Positions 39,569 through 48,927 of a stretch of DNA of 64,000 bases are shown piece after piece (within the stretch, counting starts at the first letter, position 1; every line of letters starts with the position of its first letter). Below the pieces are notes generated by a model. It had not been told where the DNA came from, ran no database searches, and saw only the letters and a program-made list of their open reading frames with translations. A program made the position numbers and the translations under genes. Origin of the DNA: DATMNR01 sp963702765. Its GTDB lineage: Bacteria > Chloroflexota > Ktedonobacteria > Ktedonobacterales > Ktedonobacteraceae. The stretch is from contig CAVPEB010000037.1 of assembly GCA_963702765.1 (NCBI GenBank), forward strand, positions 8,768-72,767. The letters run 5' to 3'.

Positions 39569-41194
39569 TCATTCCCGCTTAAGTTCCACCTCAATCAACA
39601 GACCCTCATTCCCTCGTAGATGTACCTCCGATAATGAGATAAATCCCTCACGGTCTACGTAGGTAGAGAGCAGGACACGACCCTGACCCTGTTCCGGCAG
39701 CGTCAAACCATGAAGCGTCAAACCATGATCTTGTGTTGAGAAGTTGAGAGCCACCAGGCAGCACTGGTTATCATGCTGGCGCAGGTAGACGAAACAGGCA
39801 TCGTTCTCCTGATCAACGGATTGGTACGAACCAATAGTCAACGCGGGTGTAGCTTTTCGCAGTTCCAACAAGCGATGCGTCAACATCAGAAAGGAACGTG
39901 GATCACGTTGTTCTTCAGCCACATTATAGGTCTGGTAGTCATGCGCGACAGGCAGCCACGGAGTCACCTCGGGAGCACAGAAGCCTGCATTGGCGCTGCC
40001 ATCCCATTGCATCGGGCTGCGAACCGGGTCTCGGCTTTTCTCAGGTTGTTCCTTTCCCGCTGGATCATGCATCAATTCTTTTGGTAGCGGAACATCTTGC
40101 ATGCCCAACTCGTCACCATAATAGCAGGTCGGAGTTCCGCGTAATGTGAGTAATAGCATCTGAGTCAACCGCGCCTGCTCGCGGCCTACACGGGTGGCGA
40201 TACGCGTCCGATCATGATTACCCAGTACCCAATTGGGCCACGCTTCTTGAGGCAGAGCCGCTTCGTAACCCTCGACAGTCTGACGAACGATGCTTGCTTC
40301 CCATGTCGGCATGGTCACGAATTGGAAATTGAATGGGAGGTGAATTTCGTCGAGCTGCTCGCCGTAGTACGGCATTAAACTCTCCAATGGTAGATAGAGT
40401 TCGCCGATGAGCACGCGCTGACTATAGCTTTCGGTCAGTGCACGCATCTCCTGCATAATATCATGCATGCCCGGTTGGTCTACGACGTAGTGTTCTATTA
40501 GTCGGGCATTGGGAGGATCACCTGGCTTCCACGCTGGATTGATCGGATTATCACGAAACTGATCATCCTTGAGAAGCACCTCGAGCGCGTCTACACGGAA
40601 GCCATCAACGCCCCGATCGAGCCAGAAGTGCAGAACATCATACATCGCGTGACGCACCTCTTGATTACGCCAATTCAGATCTGGTTGTCTCACATCGTAC
40701 ATGTGAAGATAATATTGCCCGGTCAGTTCATCGAACTGCCAGGCTGACCCGTTAAATCTGCTCGTCCAGTTATTGGGCGGACCACCATCAGGAGCCGGGT
40801 CTCGCCAGATGTACCAGTCGCGTTTCTCATTGATGCGGCTCGCCCGCGCTTGTTGGAACCAGGGATGCTCATCTGAGGTGTGATTGGGCACAAAGTCCAG
40901 AATGAGCTTGAGGTCGCGCCGGTGTGCCTGTTCAAGCAAGACGTCGAAATCTTGAAGAGTCCCAAAAAGCGGATGAACATCGGTATAATCGCTGATATCG
41001 TAGCCAAAATCAGCCATTGGAGACGGATACATGGGAGAGAGCCAGAGAGCGTCAACGCCGAGCCAGCGTAGATAGTCCAGTTTGCTGGTGATTCCTGGGA
41101 GATCCCCTATCCCGTCGCCATTGCTATCGAGAAAACTCCGTGGGTAGATCTGATAAATCACACCCGTTTGCCACCAGGAGTGCGAATTCTTCAT
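39569..41194 (-). CDS. GH13 alpha-glucosidase (oligo-1,6-glucosidase-like), intact paralogue
   Basis: A 541-residue (beta/alpha)8 enzyme: WWQTGVIYQIYPRSFLDSNG, then DYVPNHTSDEHPWF-type segment (here DFVPNHTS), nucleophile in GFRVDALE, acid/base Glu in VLIGELYLP and LGNHDRTR. ATG 41194 is preceded by GGAGG at about 13 nt. It is closely related to the broken copy at 31809-33414 along its full length, so one is a duplicate of the other. It is convergent with the isomerase gene. Cytoplasmic hydrolysis of maltose, isomaltose or related oligosaccharides brought in by the ABC importer is the likely job. Confidence 0.92.
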   Translation of the reverse strand: MKNSHSWWQTGVIYQIYPRSFLDSNGDGIGDLPGITSKLDYLRWLGVDALWLSPMYPSPMADFGYDISDYTDVHPLFGTLQDFDVLLEQAHRRDLKLILDFVPNHTSDEHPWFQQARASRINEKRDWYIWRDPAPDGGPPNNWTSRFNGSAWQFDELTGQYYLHMYDVRQPDLNWRNQEVRHAMYDVLHFWLDRGVDGFRVDALEVLLKDDQFRDNPINPAWKPGDPPNARLIEHYVVDQPGMHDIMQEMRALTESYSQRVLIGELYLPLESLMPYYGEQLDEIHLPFNFQFVTMPTWEASIVRQTVEGYEAALPQEAWPNWVLGNHDRTRIATRVGREQARLTQMLLLTLRGTPTCYYGDELGMQDVPLPKELMHDPAGKEQPEKSRDPVRSPMQWDGSANAGFCAPEVTPWLPVAHDYQTYNVAEEQRDPRSFLMLTHRLLELRKATPALTIGSYQSVDQENDACFVYLRQHDNQCCLVALNFSTQDHGLTLHGLTLPEQGQGRVLLSTYVDREGFISLSEVHLRGNEGLLIEVELKRE

Positions 41195-41258
41195 AGGTTG
41201 CTGTGTTCCTCCACTTGGTGCCTTCTCTTCTGTTCAAAACCGCTCACGAACGCTAAAA

Positions 41259-43646
41259 CTAGGCACTCATTTTATAGCTAAATGTCCGTGCGTTGCCATC
41301 ATCTTTGACCTGAAGCATCAGCAAGCGAAGAGCAAGGTCATAGTTTGCGTCAGGATACTCTTGAATCGCACGGCCGTCCATAGCATGAACTTTGATCACA
41401 AGTTTCCGCTCAGGCGGAATATAAGCGCCTTCTCGTGCACCAATTTCGAAAATTAGCCGATCCTCTATCTGGCGTAATGTATACCTTGTCGTACAGAATT
41501 GGCCTTGCTCATATTCGAAGCTGTGACCGTCATCCTCGTAGAGGGTGAATGTCCCATTGCCAGGATAGAGATCCAGTGTCAGAGTATCGAGTGAGTATTC
41601 ATCGGCATACTGCAAGTCCGGCCCAGTGGGAATGATAGCCCCAACACGCAGGTAGAGTGGCATGCGTTCCAACGGCGCATACGCTAAAAGATGCGTTGGC
41701 CCTGTGAGTTTTTCGTCTGTCCACCAGTCGTACCATTCACCTGCTGGCAGATAGACATGACGATGTTCACGTCCTTGATGGTAAATCGGTGCCCCCATAA
41801 TATGCGATCCAAGCAGCACCTGGTCATGGAGTGGATAGGTAATCGGATCGTCCGGGAAGTGGTAGAGCAAAGGCCGCAATACAGGGATGCCACGCAGCGA
41901 CGCCTCCCAGAAGAGTGAGTAAATATAGGGAAGAAGCCTGTAACGTAATTGCAAGAATTCGCGACAAATATCCTCAACCTGTTGGCCAAAGACCCATGGT
42001 TCGTGGGACTCGGTATTGATCTCTGAATGGGCGCGACAGAAAGGTGAGAAGACGCCGAATTGCATCCAACGGGCGAATAACTCGCCGCTGGCATTACCAG
42101 AGAAGCCCCCAATATCGGTTCCGACGAAAGGCACGCCCGATATGCCCATATTCAAAAGTTGGGGCATCGCCATCTCCAGGTGTTCCCACCAGGAGTGATT
42201 ATCGCCCATCCAGCAGGCACTCCAGCGCTGTACTCCAGCATATCCCGAACGAGTGAGCGTAAAAGGCCGTTCATTATTGCGATATCTTCTCTGTCCTTCG
42301 TAAGAGGCACGGGCCATACCATACCCAAAGAGATTATGCACCTCTGCATGGGTCGTTCTCTCATCTTCAGGACCTTGAATAGCGTCAAGAGCAATTGTCC
42401 CAACCTCGCCTACACCTTCGCTGAATGGAAGCTCGAACACGACCGGTTCATTCATATCGTTCCAGATGCCGCTAACACCCACTTCCACGAGCGCATTTTG
42501 CATTTCACCCCACCATTCGCGCACCTCTGACCGAGTATAATCGGCAAAGACTGAGTCATCGGGCCACACATAACCATGGTAGATCTCGCCATCGCTTCCA
42601 CGCACAAACACATCATGCTCTAATCCTGATTGATAGACTTTGTAATCGGGATCGCTCTTCACACCAGGATCAATGATTGTGACAATGCGAAAACCTTCTC
42701 GTCGCAACTCACCGATCAATGATTTCGCATCAGGAAAACTTTGCAGGTTCCACGTAAAGACTCTATATCCATGCATGTAATCGATGTCCAGGTGAATCAC
42801 ATCACAGGGGATATCGCGCTTGCGAAATTCAGCCGTCAACTCGCGTATCATTGACTCAGTCGCATGTCCCCAACGGCTATGGTGATATCCCAGCGCCCAG
42901 CGCGGTGGCAGAGGCATAGTCCCAAGTAATGACCCTATGCCCTCGCTTACCTGCTCCGGTGCAGGTCCATAGATCACATAATAATCAAGTTCGTCGCCAT
43001 CAGCCTCCATCCGCCAGACACCGGGTTGTTCCGCCCCCATGTCAAAACGACTGCGCCATGTGTTATTGAAGAAAACGCCGTATGCCAGACCTGGACGCAG
43101 TGCCATGAAGACTGGAATGGCCTGATAGAGTGGATCGGTGCCAGGCCCATGTCCGTGGGCAGGATCAGTTGCCCAGTTGATCAGTTGACGCCCAAGCTTA
43201 TCGAGGGGTCCTGTGCGTTCTCCGAAACCAAAGAAGTGTTCGCCGAACTCGATACGTTTAGTACAGGAGACACGATATAGTTCGGATTCAGATCGACTCC
43301 ACTGAATACCAGCCTCATCAACACAGAATGGTTGTCCTTGCACATCCTCAAACGAGAGACTTCCTCTGCCACGATCGATCCTCACCGTGAGCGAGGGCGT
43401 TTTCAGCAAGAGTTCTTGACCCGACTCCTCGATTTCGAAAGATACTTCACCAAACTCTTCATCCGCTCTGGAGACTGCCCAGGAACGGCGCGCCAAGAAT
43501 TCCCCATCAGGAGCTAGCCGCACGCGGATAAGACTATCGGCCAGGGCTGTAATAGCGACACATGGACCGCCATAGTCGAGTATGAGGGATCGTTCCTGGC
43601 GCATAAATGAGTGCAATGCTCCCAGGGTGTTGAAGGATGTGGTCAT
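41259..43646 (-). CDS. GH31 alpha-glucosidase (alpha-xylosidase-like family)
   Basis: A 795-residue protein. ATG 43646 has GGAGG 8 nt upstream; the longer frame to 43715 adds nothing recognisable. An N-terminal beta domain (about 1-230, FFGFGERTGPLDK) is followed by a catalytic barrel with LGYHHSRWGHATESM, DVIHLDIDYM, nucleophile Asp in GIWNDMNEP, HNLFGYGMARASYEG, the acid/base region GDNHSWWEHL, and GTDIGGFSGN with SPFCRAH. C-terminal beta domains follow. It removes terminal alpha-glucose or alpha-xylose. It is 165 bp downstream of the permease gene on the same strand, so it may be the last gene of the importer operon, with a hairpin between. Confidence 0.92.
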   Translation of the reverse strand: MTTSFNTLGALHSFMRQERSLILDYGGPCVAITALADSLIRVRLAPDGEFLARRSWAVSRADEEFGEVSFEIEESGQELLLKTPSLTVRIDRGRGSLSFEDVQGQPFCVDEAGIQWSRSESELYRVSCTKRIEFGEHFFGFGERTGPLDKLGRQLINWATDPAHGHGPGTDPLYQAIPVFMALRPGLAYGVFFNNTWRSRFDMGAEQPGVWRMEADGDELDYYVIYGPAPEQVSEGIGSLLGTMPLPPRWALGYHHSRWGHATESMIRELTAEFRKRDIPCDVIHLDIDYMHGYRVFTWNLQSFPDAKSLIGELRREGFRIVTIIDPGVKSDPDYKVYQSGLEHDVFVRGSDGEIYHGYVWPDDSVFADYTRSEVREWWGEMQNALVEVGVSGIWNDMNEPVVFELPFSEGVGEVGTIALDAIQGPEDERTTHAEVHNLFGYGMARASYEGQRRYRNNERPFTLTRSGYAGVQRWSACWMGDNHSWWEHLEMAMPQLLNMGISGVPFVGTDIGGFSGNASGELFARWMQFGVFSPFCRAHSEINTESHEPWVFGQQVEDICREFLQLRYRLLPYIYSLFWEASLRGIPVLRPLLYHFPDDPITYPLHDQVLLGSHIMGAPIYHQGREHRHVYLPAGEWYDWWTDEKLTGPTHLLAYAPLERMPLYLRVGAIIPTGPDLQYADEYSLDTLTLDLYPGNGTFTLYEDDGHSFEYEQGQFCTTRYTLRQIEDRLIFEIGAREGAYIPPERKLVIKVHAMDGRAIQEYPDANYDLALRLLMLQVKDDGNARTFSYKMSA

Positions 43647-43761
43647 TCTGGACACCTCCGTCAGTACATGCTTTGCGAGTGACAAAGAGACAGAAGAGCA
43701 TAACTCAGCATGCACGATGCTGAGAATACTTGAGGGAAGGGCGTGAAGCCCTCTGTGGGTA

Positions 43762-43803
43762 GAGGAGCATTAAACGTGTCGTATAACGCGTTCAATGCTC
43801 CTC
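43762..43803 (-). promoter_or_regulatory. Intercistronic hairpin between permease and GH31 genes
   Basis: GAGGAGCATTAAACG (43762-43776) pairs with CGTTCAATGCTCCTC (43789-43803) with one mismatch around a 12-nt loop. There is no T-tract on the minus-strand 3' side, so a stabilising or attenuating role is more likely than a strong terminator. Confidence 0.45.
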
Positions 43804-43810
43804 AAGCAGA

Positions 43811-44705
43811 TTAACCTTTTACTGCTCCAGCGGTCAGGCCAGAAACGATACGGCGCTGTAAAATCAGCACTAAAATAGCCAGAGGAATAGTCACGATCAC
43901 AGCAGCAGCGGCAATTTCCCCCCAGGGGATCGTATGCTCACCGGCGAAGCGTGAAACTCCAACGGTAATTGGCTGCGCGCTCTCATCGGCTGTCAATGTC
44001 AAACCGAAGATGAAGTCGTTATAAACAGCGATGAACGTGAGAATAGCCGCCGCAAAGACCCCAGGTGCCGTGAGTGGCACAATTATAGACCACAGGGTAC
44101 GCAACCTGGAAGCACCATCCACCCGAGCTGCTTCTTCCAGGTCTGGTGGCAGATCGCGGAAGAATGAAGTCATAAACCAGACTGTAATGGGTAAGGTAAT
44201 TACGAGGTCGGGGATAATCAGGGCAAGATACGTGTTGTAGATCGGAATAGGGCCGGTGAAAAGCACAAAGAGCGGTCCAACCATTGCGATGAATGGTAAC
44301 AAAGTCACCGACAACGTGAGCCCCAGTACGAAGCCTTTGCCGCGGAACTTTGTGCGTGCAATGGCATAAGCAGCCAAGTACGCCAATAATCAGTGCCAGG
44401 ATTGTGGTGACGGTTGCGATGATCGTACTATTGAGCAGATCATGTGTAAAAGTGGAAAGGGCAAAATCGCTTTGAAAGTTCTCCAGGCTGAAAGTATGAG
44501 GGAAAAGTGTGGGCGGTGAAGCGTTCAGTTCAATTCCACTTTTGAGTGCAGTCGCAATTGACCAGTAAAGAGGAGCCAAAGCGATAAATACAATCACTAC
44601 CACAGCGGTATAGCGACCTACACTACCCCATGGGAAACCCCTTCCCGATTTCGCAGTGCGTTCACTGACCCTGGCACCAGCGGAAACCTGTTCCTTAACT
44701 GCCAT
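43811..44705 (-). pseudogene. Sugar ABC permease, MalG-type, one frameshift
   Basis: ATG 44705 is preceded by AAGGAG. The N-terminal helix and periplasmic segment are normal (VVIVFIALAPLYWSIATALKS). The frame is lost after LALIIGVLG near 44380. Removing one G restores GVLAAYAIARTKFRGKGF. The remaining five helices and the EAA loop (EEAARVDGASRLRTLWSIIVPLTAPG) follow in the second frame to 43811. The repaired length is about 298 residues. It is the inner subunit of a CUT1 importer with the permease and binding protein just upstream. The EAA loop is the docking site for an MsmX-type ATPase. Confidence 0.85.
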
Positions 44706-44745
44706 AAGACATCTCCTTCCTTTCCAGGTACGGTTAAATCGAACC

Positions 44746-45675
44746 CTACCGTCGCGCTACACGCATCCACAAGACAAAGAGCAACGCAATAATAAGTCCG
44801 ATAAAAAAGAGTATCATGGAGGCAGTCACTCCAGCAGCAAAGTCAAAGGTAGTCCGTGTAAACATGAAATTATACGAGTACGATGCCATGCTTTCCACCT
44901 GGTTGCCTCCTAGTATGTAGAGCAAGTCGAACACCCCCATCGAAGCAAGCGTGCGAAAGAGTAACGCGATCAGCAGCGGCCCTGTCAGCATTGGCAAGGT
45001 AATGCTCCAGAATTGCTGCCATTTCGTGCTCCCATCGACTCCGGCCGCCTCATACAATTCAGAGGGAATGACCTGCAGTCCTGCCAGGAGCAAGAGGGCC
45101 ATAAAAGGTGTCGTCTTCCAGACATCGGTGATGATGGAAGCAAGTATAATTCCATTATTCGACTGCAACAATGTGCCGCCCCGTGGTAACAGGTGAATTT
45201 GCTGCATGATATAGCTGACAATACCTGTGCGGTCATTGTACATCAGATACCAGATCTGTGCTGAGATGACTGTGGGAAAGGCCCACGGCACGAGAATAGC
45301 AGCCCGAACCAGGCCACGACCTGGAAAGGTGGCATTGATGAGCAGGGCGATTCCCAGACCAAAGACCGTCTCCAGGAACACGGCGATGATCGTAAAGCCG
45401 AATGTCACAGCAATGGCAGTATGGAACTCGCTACTTTGGAGAACAGATACATAATTTTGCAATCCCACAAAACTTGGATTAGCACTCAAAGGGTTATCCT
45501 GCAGGCTTTGCAAGAAGGAATTGACGAGGGGATAGCCAGCTACCGCTAGAATTACGATGATAGTTGGGAGAACCAGTATGTACGGTGTAAAGCCGCTTCC
45601 CATATCCAGACGTTCTCGCAGGGTTGGCCTTTTGCTTGTGGCGGCTGCTTCTACGTCGACTGCTTGTGTTGCCAT
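44746..45675 (-). CDS. Sugar ABC permease, MalF/UgpA-type
   Basis: A 309-residue protein with six helices: FTPYILVLPTIIVILAVAGYPL at residues about 28-50, then others. The EAA loop is YEAAGVDGSTKWQQFWSITLPMLTGP. The start is placed at the second ATG (45675), which has AAAGGGA at suitable spacing; ATG 45684 would add three residues. It follows the binding-protein gene on the same strand after about 186 bp and precedes the MalG-type gene by 40 bp. It forms the membrane channel of the importer with its partner. Confidence 0.92.
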   Translation of the reverse strand: MATQAVDVEAAATSKRPTLRERLDMGSGFTPYILVLPTIIVILAVAGYPLVNSFLQSLQDNPLSANPSFVGLQNYVSVLQSSEFHTAIAVTFGFTIIAVFLETVFGLGIALLINATFPGRGLVRAAILVPWAFPTVISAQIWYLMYNDRTGIVSYIMQQIHLLPRGGTLLQSNNGIILASIITDVWKTTPFMALLLLAGLQVIPSELYEAAGVDGSTKWQQFWSITLPMLTGPLLIALLFRTLASMGVFDLLYILGGNQVESMASYSYNFMFTRTTFDFAAGVTASMILFFIGLIIALLFVLWMRVARR

Positions 45676-45861
45676 ATGACACATATCCCTTTCGATATCT
45701 ATCCACGCCGAGAGTGCCTACATATGACATTGCAAAATCATACGAGACGATCTCCCGATAATCACAGATAGATACACAGATGACTTCTCTAACTGAAATA
45801 CCTCAAACAGTAGAGTATCCCTTCAGATACTCCACTGCCGCAAGTTACGAATAACAGTGTA

Positions 45862-47206
45862 CTACTTGTTGACGATGGCCTGCAAATCCGACTCTAGTGA
45901 GGCCAGAGCAGCTGAAGGAGTGGCCTGACCGGTCAGTGCATTATGGACGCGCAACTGGATGGCATTCGAGACGTCCGGGTAGAAAGGAGTGACCGGGCGC
46001 GGCTGGGCTGTCTCAAATACCGGCTCCAATTTGGAGAAGAACGGGTTCGCTTTCAGCACATCAGCATCCTTGTAAATGCTCTTGAGCGTGGAAGTCAGCG
46101 ACAGCTTGATTGCTATGGTTTTCTGCGCGGGTTCGGCAAGTTGGTGTTGGACAAACTTCCAGGCACGCGTCAGGGTTCTTCGAGAACGCATTGATGCCAT
46201 ATTGCCAGCCGCCCAGGCTTGAGTGGCCGGTGGTATTGGTGCCGCCATAGAGCATGTTATGGACATCGAACTTGCCGGCAATCTTGGAGGTAGTCGGGTC
46301 GTTTCCCAACGAATAGGCATAGGGCCAGTTGCGCATGAAAACAGAGTCACCATTTTGCCAGGAGGAACGAGCATCCTCTTCTTTGTAGGTAGTTATTGCC
46401 GATGGTGAGATCCCTCCCACCCAACTTGTCATCAGCGTCAGGGCGGCTACAGCTTCTGGGCTATTGACAGTGACAGTCTTGGGATTGGTAGGATCCAGTA
46501 CGGAACCGCCATAGCCGTAGAGGACCTCGGTAAAGTCACACACAAGTCCTTCGTATTGCGCTCCCTGCCAGAGGTAACCATACTTCGCTTTGGATGGTGA
46601 ACCTGCCTTGGCCATTGCCGTCATTTGTTCCCAGGTCGTTGGCGGTGTTGAGACGATATCAGTGCGGTAGTAGATCAGCCCGGCATCGGTACGCGTTGGA
46701 GCCGCCCACAACTTGCCATTGTAGGTGCAGCCTGCCAATGGCCCTGGCAGATAATTCGCCCGGTCACTGGCCGGCCACTTATCGTCCAGAGGAACCGTCC
46801 AGCCGTTAGCCCCAAACTCAGGAGGCCAGATGATGTCCATCGGGAAAACATCGTAGGCGCTAGAACGGGCGCGTAGCATGGTCGTGATGATAGTCAGGAG
46901 CTGGCCCGTATCAGCAGGCGCATTAGAATTGTAGGTGACGTGGACACCGTTATTTTCCGCATTGAAATCGGCCACAAGTCCCGCGAAGACGCCATTGGTG
47001 TCACGCTCAATGTAGTTAATGTTGACAGTTTGTCCACTGCCAGTAGAGCTATTGCTAGTGCCACCACATGCTTCCAGTAGCGAAACAGCTGCGGTGCTTG
47101 TCAAGCCAACGGCAATGGCACGCTCGAGAAATGTCCGGCGAGTTATGCGCCCATTACGAATTTTGGTGATGATTTCGTCAATGACTTCACCTTGATCAAG
47201 AAACAT
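45862..47206 (-). pseudogene. Extracellular sugar-binding lipoprotein of ABC importer, one frameshift
   Basis: ATG 47206 follows AAAGGAGG. The N-terminus has a Tat-like segment (NGRITRRTFLERAIAVGL) followed by a lipobox-like LLEACGG near residue 52, so export and lipid anchoring are expected. The family 1 solute-binding fold follows (NINYIERDTNGVFAGL, then PMDIIWPPEFGANGW). The frame breaks near 46169: removing one G restores NAFSKNPDAAWKFVQHQLAE, and the second frame runs to 45862. The repaired length is about 447 residues. It would capture an oligosaccharide outside the cell and pass it to the two permeases. Confidence 0.85.
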
Positions 47207-47900
47207 TGAGAGTCCTCCTTTGGAGTAAATAAAAATCTGCCGAAGACACACATGCCAGACGCTTCCGAGCGCTGACGACTTTCAATCTACCGGACACCCA
47301 TATCCAGTAGGCCTCGTTTTGGAGTTTGGAAGTTCTACTTCGCTCTCCCATCAATAGAGATTTGAAAGTCTAATCGAATTACGTCATTTCGTCGCAAAAC
47401 TTCACATAACCTGAAGCATTTTGAGACGATCGTTGCGCGGGACTCACTTCACGTACGATTTCTTTTTCAGCCTTCAAAGTATGTATGCTGAGCAGTAGTT
47501 GCCTTATTAATCGGAGTAAATCAATTCATAACTGCGCTAGAAGAGGCTCAGGGCTACTAACTTTTCAGTACAGATAACGTCATTTAAACGCACTTCTCAT
47601 GCTGAAATTATGTTACACCCCTTTCTACCTGAAAGAAGGTTTTTTCTTGCCATTTTGTGCGATGGCGATGTAGTTATGGATTTGGAAACGATACCAAGAT
47701 TTGTTTTAACAATAACATAATATTTCGCGATTGTAAATAGGTACCCAATAAAAGCCCCATCTATCTGTGATGGTATTGTAGAGTTATAATAATCTCTTTA
47801 CAATTCAGGTTAAATATGCTAATCTCACAGCATATAATTTCACGAATTTATGGAAACGTTTCCAATATTTAGGGCTTGTTGAGCAAAGAGGCTGAATGAG
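47207..47900. promoter_or_regulatory. Divergent intergenic control region with two LacI-type operators
   Basis: A 694-bp gap between the importer operon (left) and the LacI-type regulator gene (right). TGGAAACGTTTCCA at 47851-47864 is a perfect 14-bp palindrome with the central CG of LacI/GalR sites. TGGAAACGATACCA at 47683-47696 is a near copy. The first lies 36 bp before the regulator gene (autoregulation) and the second lies toward the importer operon. A TATAAT hexamer occurs at 47785-47790 without a clear -35. No gene is seen in the gap. Confidence 0.7.
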
Positions 47901-48905
47901 ATGACAACTACCATCCATGATGTAGCTCGAATCGCGGGAGTGGGAATTGGAACGGTTTCGCGTGTAATTAACAATAGCCCAGGAGTTAAACCTGCCACAC
48001 GCACCAGGGTATTATCAGCAATTGCGCAACTTAATTACAGACCTAACCCCATAGCACGCAGTATGATTTCAAAAAGAACAGGGGCCATTGGCGTCATCGT
48101 TCCGTTTTTTACTCGTCCTTTCCACACAGAATTATTGCGAACTGTTCAAGCTTCGCTTTCTCGATCCGGCAAAGAACTGGTACTTTATGATGTGGAAAAT
48201 GTTACCCAGCGCAACTATTACCTTTCAGAGTTACCAATGCTTGGTAGGGTAGATGGATTGCTTTTGCTTTCGCTTCCCTTAGACAACGAGTATGCAGTAG
48301 TAATCAAAGATTCAGGAATCCCTGTCGTCCTTATAGATACCTATAGCCCCTTTTTTACTTCTCTGGTTGTTGAAAATATAGAAGGTGCTTACCAGGCAGT
48401 GAAATTTTTAATTGAGTTGGGACACCGGCGAATTGGTTTTATCAATGGAGTCATTGAGGGAAACATCAAATTTAACCAGGCAAATGACCGCTTGATTGGG
48501 CTTCATCGAGCATTTGGCGAAGCGGAACTTCTCTTCGAACCTGAACTTATGCTGACAAGCGAGTGGAATCGCTCTGGAGGAAAGCAGGCAGCTTTACAAC
48601 TGCTTTCACAGGAAAAGCGCCCAACAGCTATCTTTGCAGCATCAGATATGCAGGCTATTGGTGTACTGGAAGCAGCTAAAGATTTGCATCTAAATGTGCC
48701 TGAAGACGTTTCAGTAATAGGTTTTGATGGCATCGAAGTAGCTGAACTGCTCGAATTGAGTACAATTCAGCAGCCGATGCAACGCTTAGGTGAGTTGGGA
48801 GTCAGCAAATTGAATGAGATCATGAAAAAGCCTCAGCAGTTACCCGAGCTTATCCGGCTAAATACAACTCTGATAGCACGTCGAACAACCGGAGTACGTG
48901 TATAA
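47901..48905 (+). CDS. LacI/GalR-family transcriptional regulator
   Basis: A 334-residue protein. The N-terminal HTH and hinge helix are TTIHDVARIAGVGIGTVSRVINNSPGVKPATR ending with RPNPIARSM (written in parts here: HDVARIAGVGIGTVSRVIN and NYRPNPIARSM). The rest is the periplasmic-binding-protein-like effector domain (GAIGVIVPFF, GLLLLSLPL, RIGFINGV, ADMQAIG-type AASDMQAIG, VIGFDG). ATG 47901 has AGAGG upstream. It should repress the divergent importer operon, and probably its own gene, through the two operators nearby, with a sugar as inducer. The inducer is unknown. Confidence 0.93.
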   Translation: MTTTIHDVARIAGVGIGTVSRVINNSPGVKPATRTRVLSAIAQLNYRPNPIARSMISKRTGAIGVIVPFFTRPFHTELLRTVQASLSRSGKELVLYDVENVTQRNYYLSELPMLGRVDGLLLLSLPLDNEYAVVIKDSGIPVVLIDTYSPFFTSLVVENIEGAYQAVKFLIELGHRRIGFINGVIEGNIKFNQANDRLIGLHRAFGEAELLFEPELMLTSEWNRSGGKQAALQLLSQEKRPTAIFAASDMQAIGVLEAAKDLHLNVPEDVSVIGFDGIEVAELLELSTIQQPMQRLGELGVSKLNEIMKKPQQLPELIRLNTTLIARRTTGVRV

Positions 48906-48927
48906 CAACCGTTGCTAAAATCTGGTA

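Noticed and set aside
45500..47206. Programmed frameshifting in the binding-protein and permease genes
   Set aside because: The break sites are not slippery heptamers and the shifts require skipping a base; such signals are not known for these families, so sequence error is simpler.
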